A DNA stretch of 64,000 nucleotides. Source: Burkholderiaceae bacterium DAT-1 (GTDB taxonomy: Bacteria > Pseudomonadota > Gammaproteobacteria > Burkholderiales > Chitinimonadaceae). A model generated the notes under the pieces. It worked only from the letters and a program-made list of their open reading frames with translations, searched no databases and was not told where the DNA came from. Below, one piece after another: positions 7,997 to 16,068 of the stretch; within the stretch, counting starts at the first letter, position 1, and each line of letters begins with the position of its first letter. Both the position numbers and the translations under genes were made by a program. The stretch lies in contig JAHRBI010000004.1 in NCBI GenBank assembly GCA_019084025.1, forward strand, positions 248,001 to 312,000, read 5' to 3'.

Positions 7997-9703
7997 TCAC
8001 TGATCCTCCAGCGAGAAAAAGTCAGGAATCTTGCGCTGTCCGTTGATAGAACGAACTGTTAGATGCTCAGGTGATCCGCTCACATCTTGGTTGCCATTTG
8101 ATGGCGCAAGTGTCGGTGAAATCGCGTGGCGGCTTTTTTGAACCTTAAGGGCACTGACAAAACATGCCTTGGCGATACCTTGCCCAAACAGCAGGCCCCA
8201 GCCGGACGGCAGGTTGGTGAGTTTGTTGGTGTCAAAAAGATAATGTTCTCCCTGTCGCACGGAACGTTCGCCATCGGAGGTTTCACCTAAGCCTGGATTG
8301 CGTTTGAGAGAAATGGTCGGATCATCGACGAGAATGGTCCCCGAACGCCGCGCCAACCATTCTGCTGTATCCGGATCTTCAACGCGGTAAACCAGTTTGC
8401 AGGGCGTGTTTTCGATAATGGTGGCTGCAACCATCTGCGGGTCGAGTCCAGCCGGGCAATCGCGCAAGTCCAGAAAACTTTGGTATGCGAGTATCACGCG
8501 CATGCCTTTGTCCCGTGATGCGGCCAGACCCTGGATGATGGGGCGGCTTAAGTGATATCTGGCTTCATCTGCGACCACGCACACGGTCTTGAGATCGCCC
8601 GCAAGCCGGTCCCTTGCAGACGCCAGTTGCTGGATTCGGACAAAAATCATCTGCTGCGCACGGCGAACAGATGGCAAGGTCATCGACCCCACCACGTAAA
8701 TTGCCCCGCCATTTTGTATCATGTTTGCCAACGAAAATGCCGAGGTTGGTGCATTGATTGCATGCAGTCGCGCCAATTCACCCAGCTTGTCGATAAAACC
8801 CGGTGCCTCTTGAATCCAGTATTCGTCGGTTTCGAAGTGCTGATGCAATTCTGCAAGCGTGAGTTGCTGAGCAGCCGCCAACATCGCTGCAGCGCGTGCA
8901 GCTTTCCGATTTTTAGCGGCGTAGAAATCTGACGGCGCGCCAGTGTCACCGAGATCTAAGGCCGAAACGAAAAGCTCTTCAACTTCATCGGCCGATGCAC
9001 CCTCAATTAAGTTGATTTGATACGGCGACCCCGGTAGCAGACGAAGAAAGTGATAATCAGCAACGTATCTGACGCAGGCCGCAAATACGGCATGCGGTGC
9101 CCATTCGTCATCTTTTGGATCGAGGTAAACCAGAAGTTCTTTTCTACCGATACTTTGTGTGCTCAGGCATTGAAGCTTGCGTCCTTTGCCCGAGCCCGTG
9201 GTGCCTACAACGCTGACATGAGGCAGTGGCCCTTTCCAGTAAATGGCTTTGCCTCTGACATCTAGGCCCATGAAAAAATCTGCGTTCGCTCCGCCGCGGT
9301 AATGCTCCCGTGGGTCAGACGGCTTGCGTGGTGGAGGCAAAGTTGCAGTGACGCTCCTGACATCGGTGCGACCACTGCGTACTGATTCGCTAGGGCGAGT
9401 GAAAAACACAAGCTTATGGCTAAGCCACGGGCTACAGAAGCGGTACCAAACTACCGCCAAACCCAAACCGACGGCACATGCAGCAACCCATATCCATGCG
9501 TCAATCTGATCGTAATTGTCGCCGAATTCCACAATGGCTAATCCAGCGATACCTGCACTGCTTGCATAGCAAAGGACTTCGCTTTTTAGGTACGCCTCAC
9601 GGCAAAAGGTTTCAACTGCTGCGGGCGTGAACAGCCCGGCCATAATCCCTGACAATGGCAGCCAATTGCTGGGCAAATGCAAACTTGGGGAAATTGGTTG
9701 CAT
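7997..9703 (-). CDS. Type IV coupling protein (MobB/TraD-TraG-like ATPase)
   Basis: Hexameric inner-membrane ATPase that passes relaxase-bound DNA to a type IV secretion channel. With the start at 9703 the protein has 568 residues; AAAGGGAAATGAT just upstream is a good ribosome-binding site, and the longer open frame to 10,333 crosses the hairpin region and is not expected to be coding. Two hydrophobic segments lie near residues 45-100. Walker A is VVGTTGSGKGRK near residue 180, Walker B is TVCVVADEARYH near residue 380, and a TraM-recognition-like C-terminal region follows (ILAYQSFLDL). It is the second gene of a tight operon: a 49-codon frame ends one base before it and the relaxase starts one base after it. 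No other mating-pair genes are visible, so the element is probably mobilizable rather than self-transmissible. Confidence 0.82.
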   Translation of the reverse strand: MQPISPSLHLPSNWLPLSGIMAGLFTPAAVETFCREAYLKSEVLCYASSAGIAGLAIVEFGDNYDQIDAWIWVAACAVGLGLAVVWYRFCSPWLSHKLVFFTRPSESVRSGRTDVRSVTATLPPPRKPSDPREHYRGGANADFFMGLDVRGKAIYWKGPLPHVSVVGTTGSGKGRKLQCLSTQSIGRKELLVYLDPKDDEWAPHAVFAACVRYVADYHFLRLLPGSPYQINLIEGASADEVEELFVSALDLGDTGAPSDFYAAKNRKAARAAAMLAAAQQLTLAELHQHFETDEYWIQEAPGFIDKLGELARLHAINAPTSAFSLANMIQNGGAIYVVGSMTLPSVRRAQQMIFVRIQQLASARDRLAGDLKTVCVVADEARYHLSRPIIQGLAASRDKGMRVILAYQSFLDLRDCPAGLDPQMVAATIIENTPCKLVYRVEDPDTAEWLARRSGTILVDDPTISLKRNPGLGETSDGERSVRQGEHYLFDTNKLTNLPSGWGLLFGQGIAKACFVSALKVQKSRHAISPTLAPSNGNQDVSGSPEHLTVRSINGQRKIPDFFSLEDQ

Positions 9704-9704
9704 A

Positions 9705-9854
9705 TCATTTCCCTTTGCCAAACAGCTTCTCGTGAAACGCATCACACTTGACCTCGATTTGGGCCAGCTTTGTGCGCGGATAGCACAGGTTGAGCAATAC
9801 GACGTAATGCGAAAAAATGATCTGTTTGGGAATCCACAGAATGGCGTCCAACAT
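9705..9854 (-). CDS. Small 49-residue protein leading the mob operon
   Basis: A short frame begins MLDAILWIPK at 9854, with AGGTC a few bases upstream as a ribosome-binding site, and ends one base before the coupling-protein start. The product has a hydrophobic middle (IIFSHYVVLLNLC) and a basic C-terminus ending GKGK. The tight spacing mirrors that between the next two genes, which supports a real operon member such as a small accessory or regulatory protein. No homologue is recognised. Confidence 0.4.
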   Translation of the reverse strand: MLDAILWIPKQIIFSHYVVLLNLCYPRTKLAQIEVKCDAFHEKLFGKGK

Positions 9855-10616
9855 AGCTGACCTCGGCGATACGGATTGGTGAGAGACGCTTCCATCCTAT
9901 CCTCGAGACATTCAGTCATAAAGATAAAAATAACAATAACATTCTGATTTATAAAGATATTCGCATGAATTGGCCGTCCAGGAAAATCTAAATAAGTCCA
10001 ACCAAGTCCGAAATTCAGAGTGAAGAAAATTAGCGCGGAGATGTGTGCTGTGTGTCTTTCCCGCAACCCGCACGCCGCCCACGGCGTCGGGTGAAGGGTA
10101 GGGGGCGCCGAAGCGGATGAGCCGGCAGCCAGCGAAGATGGCGTCGCCGAGCGAAAGTTGGCCCCAAGGCCAGCGCTCGCGCACGGGGGGCGAAGCCCAC
10201 CCCCGCCGAAGACGCGCAGCGGCGCTCGGCTACCCGCCTTGAGGCATTGCCTAGAGGCAATGGACATCAACGAGGCGCATAAGCGCCAATGTTGATGGAG
10301 GTCGAGCGTCCAGCGAGATGCATGCGGCAGCATGCACTAGGCGCGAAGATCGCAGATCCAGCGGCGCAGCCCCGCAAGGCGGGTAGCCGAGCGCCGCAAG
10401 GCGCGGAAAAGGCGGGGGCGGTAGTTGAACCTGGATCTGCCCCAGCAGGTCAACCAGATCGCAGCAAAGCCGCGAGGCGTCTTGCGTCGCGATCAGCGTA
10501 GCGGTGGTGGCAGGTTCGTCCACGAGCTGCGCGCTCGTGGACCTGCTTGGTAACATGATCTCGCGACATGCATCTAACGAAAGCATATCGCGAGAGCTCT
10601 TGCGGTTTTAGCGAGG
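9855..10616. other. Hairpin-dense non-coding region, candidate origin of transfer
   Basis: This 762-base stretch separates the mob operon from radC and has no convincing gene. From about 10,060 to 10,600 it is GC-rich and packed with inverted repeats, for example 10245-10251 with 10256-10262, 10265-10271 with 10291-10297 (itself enclosing 10274-10278 with 10283-10287), 10319-10325 with 10330-10336, 10371-10375 with 10379-10383, 10391-10395 with 10400-10404, 10518-10526 with 10534-10542, and 10559-10566 with 10588-10595. Location directly upstream of a MobB/MobC-type operon is where an oriT is expected. The left third (9,900-10,020) is AT-rich. The nick site cannot be named. Confidence 0.5.
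10220..10396. repeat. Perfect 22-bp inverted repeat enclosing nested hairpins
   Basis: The arm at 10220-10241 (CGGCGCTCGGCTACCCGCCT plus TG) is exactly complementary in reverse to the arm at 10375-10396. The 133 bases between hold at least four smaller hairpins, and the right arm overlaps two more. On single-stranded DNA this would fold into one large cruciform. No transposase is enclosed, so it is not an insertion sequence. Confidence 0.8.
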
Positions 10617-11132
10617 TCAAAATTCAACTGTACGCGGATGCCATCCAGCTTCAGCGAGCGATACGGCATCATGTGCGGTGACGACAAAGTGGTCGAGCAA
10701 TCGGATTTCCACTAGGTCAAGTGCTGCATGTAAACGGTCGGTAATGCGATGATCTGCTGCGGATGGCGAGCAATCACCACTCGGATGGTTGTGCGCGCAC
10801 ACTACCGCGCCTGCATTCAGCTGCAGGGCACGACGGGCGACCTCACGCGGATGCACGCTCGCTTGAGCCAGCGAACCAAGAAACATTGTTTCGCAGGAAA
10901 TCAACGCATGACGATGAGTCAGAAATGCGACGTGAAATTCTTCCCGCTCCCCCATGCCCAGCCTTAGCCGAAAGAACGCCCGAAAATCATCTGGTCGGTT
11001 AAAGACTTGGCTGTCCTTGCTGTAAGCTGCGCGCGCTTCTAAAACGGCCAAAGCAGCTGCAATCAGCGCATCGCCTTGCTCATCTGCTTGTGGGTGAGCC
11101 TCCGGGAGTTCGAGGGCAGCGCCCTCGTTCAT
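10617..11132 (-). CDS. RadC-like JAB/MPN-domain protein
   Basis: The 171-residue protein carries the JAB metalloprotease-fold signature: a Glu in REEFHVAFLTHRH, then CAHNHPSGDCSPSAAD with the two His and the Asp that bind zinc, and SLAEAGW at the C-terminus. It lacks the helix-hairpin-helix half of chromosomal RadC, as do the many short RadC-like proteins on mobile elements, whose role is unknown but often linked to anti-restriction or recombination. The start at 11132 is chosen because a 22-codon leader frame overlaps it as ATGA; a longer frame to 11,351 would translate a repeat-rich, Arg-rich region and is unlikely. Confidence 0.82.
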   Translation of the reverse strand: MNEGAALELPEAHPQADEQGDALIAAALAVLEARAAYSKDSQVFNRPDDFRAFFRLRLGMGEREEFHVAFLTHRHALISCETMFLGSLAQASVHPREVARRALQLNAGAVVCAHNHPSGDCSPSAADHRITDRLHAALDLVEIRLLDHFVVTAHDAVSLAEAGWHPRTVEF

Positions 11133-11197
11133 ATCAATTGCTGCTGGAAAATTGCATTTGCTGTCTTCATGATCTCGCCTTTCATGTCGTGGAACAT
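11129..11197 (-). CDS. Short leader peptide frame overlapping the radC start
   Basis: A 22-codon frame reads MFHDMKGEIMKTANAIFQQQ and two more residues; its TGA overlaps the radC ATG as ATGA. A possible ribosome-binding site (AAAGGCGAG) precedes its internal ATG at 11167. It may be only a coupling device or the remnant of a longer gene. It helps choose the radC start. Confidence 0.3.
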   Translation of the reverse strand: MFHDMKGEIMKTANAIFQQQLI

Positions 11198-11446
11198 CTG
11201 CTTGTCGGAGCCGCCTCAACGGGGCAACAGAACGGACAGCGAGACATGCAAGGGGGCGCCTGGAAGCCGCAGCGCAAAGGAGCGTAGCGAATGCGAACGG
11301 GTGAGGACGAAGCGAAGTGGCCCCTTGCGGGGCGAGAAGGCTGTGCGACACGTCGGTAAGAGGCGGACCGTCAAGCGGTGGTCATGAATCGAAAGTAAAC
11401 GAGAAAGTGCCCTGAATACGACTAGTTTTAATGCTGAATCGAGGAA
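11198..11446. other. Repeat-containing intergenic stretch upstream of radC
   Basis: No gene is seen. The stretch contains an 8-bp inverted repeat, GCAAGGGG at 11248-11255 with CCCCTTGC at 11321-11328, and a run of purine-rich repeats of the type GCGAAGTGG. Its composition resembles the candidate oriT region at 10,060-10,600, suggesting a common origin. Confidence 0.35.
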
Positions 11447-11662
11447 TCACGGCGAAGTGCAAGCAATCTTCTGCTCCAAGCGTCGAATGTCACGGCGGAT
11501 GTTCAAAAGACATCTATGGTCGCTTGGCGTTTTTGCAAATGTAACGAAACCAAACCCAGTGGGGTGGTGCAATTTTCCGTGGCGCCCCCGTTCGAAATGC
11601 CATCCAGCACGCAGCATTCCCTTGATGAGTTGGTTGATGTCTTTATTTTTGCTGTATTGCAT
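11447..11662 (-). CDS. HicA-like toxin without HicB
   Basis: HicA toxins are small double-stranded-RNA-binding-fold mRNA interferases. The 71-residue protein has the family pattern: an N-terminal Lys-rich helix (KNKDINQLIKGMLRAGW), the catalytic-histidine region GRHGKLHHPTG, and KTPSDHRCLLNIRRDIRRL at the C-terminus. The fold and length match. No HicB antitoxin frame lies next to it: downstream is the radC region and upstream, 90 bases away, the ankyrin gene ends. It could be controlled in trans, be inactive, or have another role. Confidence 0.6.
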   Translation of the reverse strand: MQYSKNKDINQLIKGMLRAGWHFERGRHGKLHHPTGFGFVTFAKTPSDHRCLLNIRRDIRRLEQKIACTSP

Positions 11663-11752
11663 GACTGATCCTCGATGGCTGTGTTGGAGCCTGAGGATCA
11701 GTTTTAGAGGGAGAATAGTCCCGACATGGAACAGAAGGTTTTTGCCAAAAAC

Positions 11753-14020
11753 TTAGGGCGTAAGCGGGTCTCGGGCATGTTGTTTTTCCCGTTCAATCAG
11801 ATAGGACACGATAGGATGCCTACCATGGTCGATTGCAACCCACAATGCATCAAAGCGTTCTAGGCTTTTGGGGCGCATCAAGGTCATATCTGGATCTCCA
11901 TGATTTCCCCCTGGATGCTCAACGAGCATTCTGAAAACATCCAGATCCCCTGTTTGTGCAGCAAAAAGCGTTGGCGTCCATTCCGCCACATCATGTTCTT
12001 CAACACGGTAGCGCCTGTTAGCATCGGCCCCACCAATAAGCAGGGCCTGAATGACGGCCCGATGATCGGCTGCTGGACGAATGAAGTAATCGCGCACGCC
12101 CTCCCATAGTCTTCGGTTACGGTCGGATGCTTTCAGTTTACGCAGAAGGTCATGTCGGCAATGAGCAAGGTCGGCATCAAGCACGCCCCCCTTCTTGGCA
12201 TCGTAAACATCTCCCCGAATTTTGCCTGCGAAAAATGCTCGCGACTGCGAGTAATCATTTCTGTGTAAACTGCCATGAAATAAGGACATCGCATAGCACA
12301 ATGCGGAAGGACAGTAGTCACAAGGTGCTTCAACGTTGGCTCCAAGCTCAATCAAGCGAGCTACGGCGGGTGCATTGGCCATTTCAATGGCAATTTTCAG
12401 AGGCGTTTCACGCATGGTGGACGCGGGCCGGTTAACAGTTTCTGGTGTCAGATCCAATCCCAACAAATATTCCATGATGATCGTATCCTTGCGATCACAG
12501 GCGCGACGCATCGCGTAGGACAAAGGGCCTTCGCCAGATTCTGGGATGAAATCATTGGGGTTGCCACCAGCGGCAATCAATTGCTGTACTTCGCCCAGTG
12601 TTCCTTCAAAAATCGCCACCATGAGTGGTGTTCTTCTCGTGCGGCCTTCGGCATATTTAGTTTTCTGGTTTGGTTTTGCCAGATGTTGAGTACCAAGATG
12701 GAAGGCATAGTCCTGACCACGGTATTCCGTTGCCGGAGGAATTCGGTCCTTTGCCTTTTGCGGGTAAAACTTCTGCTCAAAGGCGAAAGCAATTCGCCGC
12801 GTTTCTTGATCATCTAGCGGACGCTTAGGGCCTCGATTCAAGCCTAGCATGAAGGTTTTGTCCCAATACGCATTGGCGGCATTCTTGTCGCCAACGCCAA
12901 CTGCGTACAACAAGGCCTCATTCAGGATTGGATGCTGATTTTGTCCCACACACCACCAAGCACCATCCACTGCACTGGCATACAGTCGAAGTGCTGCTTC
13001 TCGTTTGCCGAGCAGTGCTTCACCTCTTGCCAAAAACCAATCGTGGACAGGCTGAAAGGAGGTCTTGAATTGCGCAGAGGATCGCCGAATCAGTTGCCGA
13101 AGTTGCTCTAGATTTTCTTGCAGCGCCAATGCATCGTGCGGTCGAATGTCGAAAAGTTGCTCAATCTCCTGAAGTAGCGGGATTAGCAGCGCCGCAGGAG
13201 GCCAATTATCAGGGTTCAGAGCAGCCCTATTCATAGTATCCACCGTCTGTGCGAGAGTCCATGGATGTTGCTTCCGAAAAACGTAGTCCCGTCGAACGCC
13301 CTCCCGGATTTCAAAGGAAATTGACTGTAGAGCGCATGCGACAAGTAGCCATCCCGTTAGAAAATGCAAATCGGACTCCGTCACTCCTGAACCGAGAATT
13401 GCCTTGACCTTCGGGGCATACGGCCAAACCAGCTTGCCAATTGGTTCGCCCGCTAGCCAACGTTCAATTGTTCTTGGGTCCGCATCAAGCTCATTGGCTA
13501 GTCGGATCAGCAGGGTTTGCTCTGCAATGCATGTCCGGCTGGCGGCTAATGCAAGCCAGCTCTTGAAAGGGCCATCCAGCCAGGCATCCACACTGCCGCC
13601 ATTTCGGTGACGAACGACCAAACCCAAGAAGCCCGAAAGCATGGGCATGGCAAAGTATTGTTGAAAGAGTGTGCTACCTTGATTAAGTGGCAGAGGAGAG
13701 ATATCAACGTGTTGAGCCAGGAATTGCAATGCTTCGCGTGTTTTAATCCACGTACCCTCAAAGAACTGAGCCCACTCATACCCACAATCTGCGGCAAGCG
13801 CCTTGGTACAGGCATCTTCAATGTCTCGCATTACATCAAAGGCGGAAGCTTGTCGGTCTCGGGCCTCCGCTGCCAGATCATCCAGATTTTTGTCTAAGCC
13901 ACATTCAACAAGATAGCTACGGTACCCCCCGAATTTGATTACGGTTCTTAATGCTTGCCCAAGACGGGGAATTGCGGTTTCTTTTGTAGTCATGTTGATG
14001 AGAGCGGGAAACCCGCTCAC
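11753..14020 (-). CDS. Ankyrin-repeat protein with long unknown N-terminal region
   Basis: The 755-residue protein has no recognisable enzyme motif in its first 450 residues, which are helical and Trp-rich (for example TIERWLAGEPIGKLVWPY near residue 190). From about residue 465 onward there are degenerate ankyrin repeats: TPLMVAIFEGTLGEVQQLI, ETPLKIAIEMANAPAVARLI, AVIQALLIGGADAN, and ALWVAIDHGRHPIVSYLI near the end. The start is uncertain: GTG at 14020 is six bases after the stop of the upstream small gene, while ATG at 13993 lies behind a hairpin (GAGCGGG-TTT-CCCGCTC) and has no clear ribosome-binding site. Probable intracellular protein-binding role; could be part of a conflict or regulatory system. 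Confidence 0.7.
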   Translation of the reverse strand: MSGFPALINMTTKETAIPRLGQALRTVIKFGGYRSYLVECGLDKNLDDLAAEARDRQASAFDVMRDIEDACTKALAADCGYEWAQFFEGTWIKTREALQFLAQHVDISPLPLNQGSTLFQQYFAMPMLSGFLGLVVRHRNGGSVDAWLDGPFKSWLALAASRTCIAEQTLLIRLANELDADPRTIERWLAGEPIGKLVWPYAPKVKAILGSGVTESDLHFLTGWLLVACALQSISFEIREGVRRDYVFRKQHPWTLAQTVDTMNRAALNPDNWPPAALLIPLLQEIEQLFDIRPHDALALQENLEQLRQLIRRSSAQFKTSFQPVHDWFLARGEALLGKREAALRLYASAVDGAWWCVGQNQHPILNEALLYAVGVGDKNAANAYWDKTFMLGLNRGPKRPLDDQETRRIAFAFEQKFYPQKAKDRIPPATEYRGQDYAFHLGTQHLAKPNQKTKYAEGRTRRTPLMVAIFEGTLGEVQQLIAAGGNPNDFIPESGEGPLSYAMRRACDRKDTIIMEYLLGLDLTPETVNRPASTMRETPLKIAIEMANAPAVARLIELGANVEAPCDYCPSALCYAMSLFHGSLHRNDYSQSRAFFAGKIRGDVYDAKKGGVLDADLAHCRHDLLRKLKASDRNRRLWEGVRDYFIRPAADHRAVIQALLIGGADANRRYRVEEHDVAEWTPTLFAAQTGDLDVFRMLVEHPGGNHGDPDMTLMRPKSLERFDALWVAIDHGRHPIVSYLIEREKQHARDPLTP

Positions 14021-14026
14021 TCCCTA

Positions 14027-14191
14027 TTAGCGTTTGCTGCTCTTAGCCACCGTGCTCTGGGCTCGAGCGGCAAAGCTTCCCTTGGATACGGTCCCGCCAT
14101 TAGACTTTGCTGTGGCACTTTGAATGCGTGCTGCGGCACCAGCGGTCATCGGGGTAGTAGATGTAGAACGCGTTGTCGATTTTGAAGACAT
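14027..14191 (-). CDS. Small Ser/Ala/Thr-rich conserved-type protein
   Basis: With the start at 14191, where GAAAGGAAATAAA gives a good ribosome-binding site, the product has 54 residues. It contains two related segments, AAARIQSATAKSNGG and FAARAQSTVAKSS, of the type seen in seed-maturation-protein-like short bacterial proteins. No function is known. It ends six bases before the GTG of the ankyrin gene, so the two are probably co-transcribed. Confidence 0.5.
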   Translation of the reverse strand: MSSKSTTRSTSTTPMTAGAAARIQSATAKSNGGTVSKGSFAARAQSTVAKSSKR

Positions 14192-14574
14192 TTTATTTCC
14201 TTTCGAGTTGATCGTGCCAAGTGACACAGCGCCATCTTGAGAGAATTCGCGCTGGGCTTCACGACATGATTCCGAAGGAAATTCCTAATTTTTTGAAATC
14301 ACATGAACTGCGGAATTAAATAAGCTGACCCAAGTTGCTTGTTTCGCATATCAAGCCAGGACCGGATGCGGTTTTCAGTAGATTCCTAGCCTGAGTAAGA
14401 CTCAGCGCCCCAAGTATAAGTCCAGCAAGTGGAAGAGCCACAACGCGTCACTATCCCCCCGAACGAACACGAACACCCCCTTTAGGGGGTGTTCGTGTTC
14501 GTTCGCGGCTACGGGGTCACAACCAATTCAAAACAAGTGACCTGTCAGGGAGAATATTGAGTCAGCTATCCAAG
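14192..14574. other. Intergenic region holding a long perfect hairpin
   Basis: This 383-base stretch between the replication helicase and the small Ser/Ala-rich gene has no supported gene. Its only strong signal is the hairpin at 14460-14505. The left part must hold the promoter for the minus-strand pair at 14,191 and 14,020. Confidence 0.5.
14460..14505. repeat. Perfect 21-bp-stem hairpin with 4-base loop
   Basis: The left arm ends ACGAACACCCCC and the right arm begins GGGGGTGTTCGT; the arms match over 21 bases with TTTA as loop. The arms contain short direct repeats GAAC/GAACAC. Neither strand has a T-run after the stem, so it is not a standard terminator. Position 70 bases downstream of a RepA-type helicase gene suggests a role in replication or single-strand processing. 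Confidence 0.85.
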
Positions 14575-15759
14575 CTACGCTACGCCTCTTGAAAGAGCGC
14601 CTGAGATCCGCCACACATAGTCACCTTGAGCCGCTAGGATACCGGCGTGTACCAGTGCATCTTTCGCACGCCGGAATGCCATGCGCCGTGCGTCCCCAGT
14701 TGGCATTGCCATGAAAATAGCGGCTGCGTAGGTTTTTTCTCGCCAACTTTTCTCAAGTACGCCAAGAACAACCCCGCCATCTCGGCAATGAATATCGAAG
14801 ACCTCGCGCAAATCAACACCTGACTCAACTTCAAGCTCAGCAAGAGTTTCCAATGCAATCATAGCCGCAGCACCAAGCGGCCCCTCCCGGCGGCACACGT
14901 TCGACTCAATCAATGGTGTGACCACGCATGATTCAATGGTTTGAATCCCATCCGTGTGTTGATATTGAATCGCCTTCAAAGCAAAGGAATGGGTAAGACC
15001 ATCCTCTCCGTCTTTGCATTTGGCCAGCTTCCAGGTACGTGCTTCACGATCTCGAGAGAGTTCAATCACAACATCAAGTGCACCGCTCAGACTACTATGC
15101 CCGCGCAGTCCGGCAGCACTGTTTTTCCCTGCATGATGGATAAACAATACCAGGCCCCCCACTTCACGTTGAATCTTGCTGGCCGCTGCAATTGCGCGGC
15201 TCATGTCGACCCCGTTATTTTCATCCGCACCAGTCATTGCACGGTTCAATGTATCAAGTGCTACAACCGCCCCCTCCGCGCCATGTGCTTTCAGCGTTTC
15301 GATGAGTCGATCTGGATCATCGCCTGACAAGAGATTGAAAGAATCGGTGATGAAACGCAAATTACTTCCTGAAACCGCACCATGCTGGATACAGTATGCA
15401 TTGAGGCGCTTTTGCAAACCGGCAACGCCTTCAAGCGCTACGTAAATAACTGGTGCTCGAACTGTTGGATAGGAAAACCAGGGCGCTCCATCGGCGACCG
15501 CAGCCAACAGGTCGAGTGTCAGAAAGCTTTTCCCCACGCCTGGCGGGCCAAAAATAGCTGCCAAACCAGTCTTGGGCAAAATGCCCTGCACAACCCATGC
15601 CAGAGATGGCATTTCCATCAAGTCGGTTGCTGTCATCAACTCAAAGTGACAATATTTTCGCCCCGTCATCCCCACTCCCGCCTCGTATTGATGATTGCGT
15701 GCCATGCGCTCAAGACGCTTGCCCAGCCAACGCCTGTATTCCATATCCTCGTTAGTCAT
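14575..15759 (-). CDS. RepA-like hexameric replicative helicase (AAA_25/RecA fold)
   Basis: The 394-residue protein is a RecA-fold ATPase of the plasmid RepA/RSF1010 helicase kind, which opens DNA at the element's replication origin. Walker A is IFGPPGVGKS near residue 70, Walker B is VVALDTLNRA near residue 165, and LFIHHAGKNS follows near residue 205 with the conserved His and sensor region. The C-terminal third is a small helical domain. The start at 15759 is preferred to the upstream ATG at 15801: it overlaps the end of alpA by eight bases and has GAGGGAG at the right distance. Pairing with alpA is usual for integrated elements that replicate after excision. Confidence 0.8.
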   Translation of the reverse strand: MTNEDMEYRRWLGKRLERMARNHQYEAGVGMTGRKYCHFELMTATDLMEMPSLAWVVQGILPKTGLAAIFGPPGVGKSFLTLDLLAAVADGAPWFSYPTVRAPVIYVALEGVAGLQKRLNAYCIQHGAVSGSNLRFITDSFNLLSGDDPDRLIETLKAHGAEGAVVALDTLNRAMTGADENNGVDMSRAIAAASKIQREVGGLVLFIHHAGKNSAAGLRGHSSLSGALDVVIELSRDREARTWKLAKCKDGEDGLTHSFALKAIQYQHTDGIQTIESCVVTPLIESNVCRREGPLGAAAMIALETLAELEVESGVDLREVFDIHCRDGGVVLGVLEKSWREKTYAAAIFMAMPTGDARRMAFRRAKDALVHAGILAAQGDYVWRISGALSRGVA

Positions 15760-16003
15760 TTGCAACTCCCTCATCCACCTGAAGTAGCGCGCGGATATCA
15801 CTGACCCGCCATGCCGTGATGCGCGGCCCCAACTTCACAGATTGCGGATATCGCCCGCTCTTCACTCCTGCCCACCAGGTCGATTTCGACACAGGGATGG
15901 GCCCCCCCGGCCCAATGATCTGTGTTAAACGAACAAAACCTTCAGCGGGCAACTCTGCACGTTGTTTTCTCACATCAGCCTCCAAAAAAGGTAACAAACT
16001 CAT
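15752..16003 (-). CDS. AlpA-family DNA-binding protein
   Basis: The 83-residue protein matches the AlpA/MerR-like excisionase and regulator fold: FVRLTQIIG, then PVSKSTWWAGVKSGRYP as the recognition helix region, and ITAWRVSDIRALL at the end. Such proteins activate integrase or excision functions of P4-like elements. It is the first gene of an operon with the RepA-type helicase, which overlaps its last eight bases. It is divergent from the unknown gene at 16069; the 65 bases between them would hold both promoters. Confidence 0.82.
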   Translation of the reverse strand: MSLLPFLEADVRKQRAELPAEGFVRLTQIIGPGGPIPVSKSTWWAGVKSGRYPQSVKLGPRITAWRVSDIRALLQVDEGVAND

Positions 16004-16068
16004 TTTGGATGAATAATTTTTTGTTTAAAATCCACTGGTTAATTTCACGCAAAAATAAAAGGTCACAA

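Noticed and set aside
9704-10333. N-terminal extension of the coupling protein
   Set aside because: The extension runs through the hairpin region, has no domain and is preceded by no ribosome-binding site; the ATG at 9703 has a good one and fits the family length.
10220-10396. Terminal inverted repeats of a small insertion sequence
   Set aside because: Only 133 bases between the arms, no transposase, no target duplication seen; nested hairpins fit a structural site better.
11133-11351. Longer RadC start at 11,351
   Set aside because: The added 73 residues are Arg/Leu-rich translation of a repeat region, and a leader frame overlapping the ATG at 11132 supports the shorter start.
14460-14505. 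Intrinsic terminator at the long hairpin
   Set aside because: Neither strand has a T-run after the stem, and the stem is far longer than terminators of this genome.
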